Source: Ignavibacteriales bacterium
GTDB lineage: Bacteria > Bacteroidota > Ignavibacteria > Ignavibacteriales > Ignavibacteriaceae
Length of the DNA stretch: 16,416 bases
Assembly: GCA_020061995.1 (NCBI GenBank)
Contig: JAGUXE010000008.1
Span: 1-16,416, forward strand
Direction: 5' to 3'
This document shows, piece by piece, positions 15,600 through 16,416 of this stretch. Each line of letters starts with the position of its first letter. Within the stretch, counting starts at the first letter, position 1. Below the pieces are notes generated by a model that did no database searches, was not told the origin of the DNA, and saw only the letters and a list, made by a program, of their open reading frames with translations. The position numbers were made by a program, and so were the translations under genes.

Positions 15600-16416
15600 T
15601 CAGATCAATTTCCCCTGAAACGCCTTTTTTAATATACTTTGCCTTAATGTTTCCGCTTGCTGCAAACTTTGGCTGATGGTTTCTTCTATCTTATCGCAAA
15701 CCGTTAGTTTGCTTTCTAATTCATCAACAATGAGTTGTTGTTCTTTGAGTGAGCAAAGTGGGATTGGATAGCTTTTAAGTTTTGTCCCGTTGATGTTTAA
15801 TTGATTAACTCCAAAACTTCTAACAGTATTACCATACTGTTTTGCAGCGTGTGTATTTAAATAATATGTCAAATAATTTGCATCAATTAAATCTTCGATT
15901 CTATTGATGCGTATTAAATAACCTGCAAATATTGCCGGTCTTTCACCTTTGTAAATTGCTGTCTTACCAACCCATTCAGCGCTATTAGTTCGATTAAACA
16001 ACACATCATTTTTTTTCAATAAATATTTTTTGATTTCTTCATCATCATCAGTGTAAACTAAATCATTCCAATCAAACCTTCCTTTTTGAATATTGCCCAT
16101 TCTTAAGACGGGTACTTTACCTGTTTTTTTTGACTTGGTTGCTGACCCATACTCAACATTTGAACAAATCTCACCCAACTTCACACACTTCCACCCCTCC
16201 GGCAAATTGTCTGCACTATGATTTTTGTGATTATTATGATTGCCTTGACTTAATTCTTTAATTCTTTCATTTCTTAATTCTTTACTTCCTTCATTCCTTA
16301 ATTTCTTACATGACGAAGTCAACTTTCCTTCAAACGCCGCCTTCAATAAACTTTGGCGGTAAACTTTTAATTGCTGTTGTGCGGTTTGCAGTTGTTGTTT
16401 TCCGTTTTCTAAATCG
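15600..16416 (-). CDS. hsdS: Partial type I specificity subunit HsdS
   Basis: The C-terminal 271 residues of HsdS, which reads the DNA target and scaffolds HsdM and HsdR; the frame runs off the window edge. From the edge: the central conserved coiled coil (LENGKQQLQTAQQQLKVYRQ, then SLLKAAFEGKL), a polar linker (KKLRNEGSKELRNERIKELS, then GNHNNHKNHS), the second target-recognition domain (LPEGWKCVKLGEI ... VPVLRMGNIQKG ... NTVRSFGVNQLNINGTKLKSYPIPL) and the C-terminal coiled coil ending QSILKKAFQGKLI, which repeats the central sequence as expected for HsdS. The methionine-like start at 16346 is an internal Leu codon, not the true start. A 101-base space with a promoter separates it from the toxin gene. 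Confidence 0.92.
   Translation of the reverse strand, partial: DLENGKQQLQTAQQQLKVYRQSLLKAAFEGKLTSSCKKLRNEGSKELRNERIKELSQGNHNNHKNHSADNLPEGWKCVKLGEICSNVEYGSATKSKKTGKVPVLRMGNIQKGRFDWNDLVYTDDDEEIKKYLLKKNDVLFNRTNSAEWVGKTAIYKGERPAIFAGYLIRINRIEDLIDANYLTYYLNTHAAKQYGNTVRSFGVNQLNINGTKLKSYPIPLCSLKEQQLIVDELESKLTVCDKIEETISQSLQQAETLRQSILKKAFQGKLI
16249..16309 (-). repeat. In-frame 24-bp tandem repeat in the hsdS linker
   Basis: Units at 16249-16272 and 16273-16296 differ at few positions (both start CTTAATTCTTTA on the plus strand), with a partial third to about 16309. They encode an eight-residue repeat (K-E-L-R-N-E-x-x) between the two target-recognition domains, so unit number changes linker length without a frameshift. 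Confidence 0.7.

Overview
The window (about one third GC) looks like a chromosomal segment from Ignavibacteria or a close relative in the Bacteroidota/Chlorobi group. The evidence is two proteins ending in the Por/T9SS type A sorting domain (NYPNPFNP start, LMR end), AT-rich DNA, and promoter-like sites of the Bacteroidota form TAnnTTTG. Every gene I can support is on the minus strand, so transcription runs from high to low coordinates.

Region by region, in coordinate order. (1) 1-2613, envelope housekeeping: a partial hotdog acyl-CoA thioesterase overlapping the stop of a BamD-like lipoprotein, an unknown secreted and membrane-anchored protein, a strong terminator, and the HtpX membrane protease. 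(2) 2614-10547, an accessory tract: a T9SS-tail gene with no signal peptide, a NatA/NatB-like ABC exporter pair, a small two-helix membrane protein, a membrane-anchored peptidase-MA-like gluzincin, a small lipoprotein, and a 732-residue secreted protein with about 14 NKWIGT propeller repeats and a T9SS tail. Five intergenic spaces here hold diverged copies of one 160-260 bp repeat. The copies start 3-6 bases after a stop codon in four of five cases, end in GTTAGGC-like boundaries, and resemble attC sites of an integron cassette array. No integrase is in the window. (3) 10548-11592, non-coding DNA with a REP-like palindrome cluster and a terminator-like hairpin. (4) 11593-12646, a conserved-looking basic-tailed small protein with a structured leader, then an AT-rich block with an exact 20-bp period. 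(5) 12647-16416, a type I restriction-modification locus. It has a partial HsdS, then a promoter with an overlapping palindrome, an MqsR-like toxin, a MqsA-like/Panacea antitoxin, and HsdM, whose start is 1 base after the antitoxin stop.

How it fits together: the toxin-antitoxin pair sits between the specificity and modification genes and probably drives hsdM from its own autoregulated promoter, linking methyltransferase supply to the antitoxin. The accessory tract reads like single genes each bundled with a recombination-site-like repeat. The two most worthwhile leads are that repeat array and the toxin-antitoxin module wired into the restriction locus.
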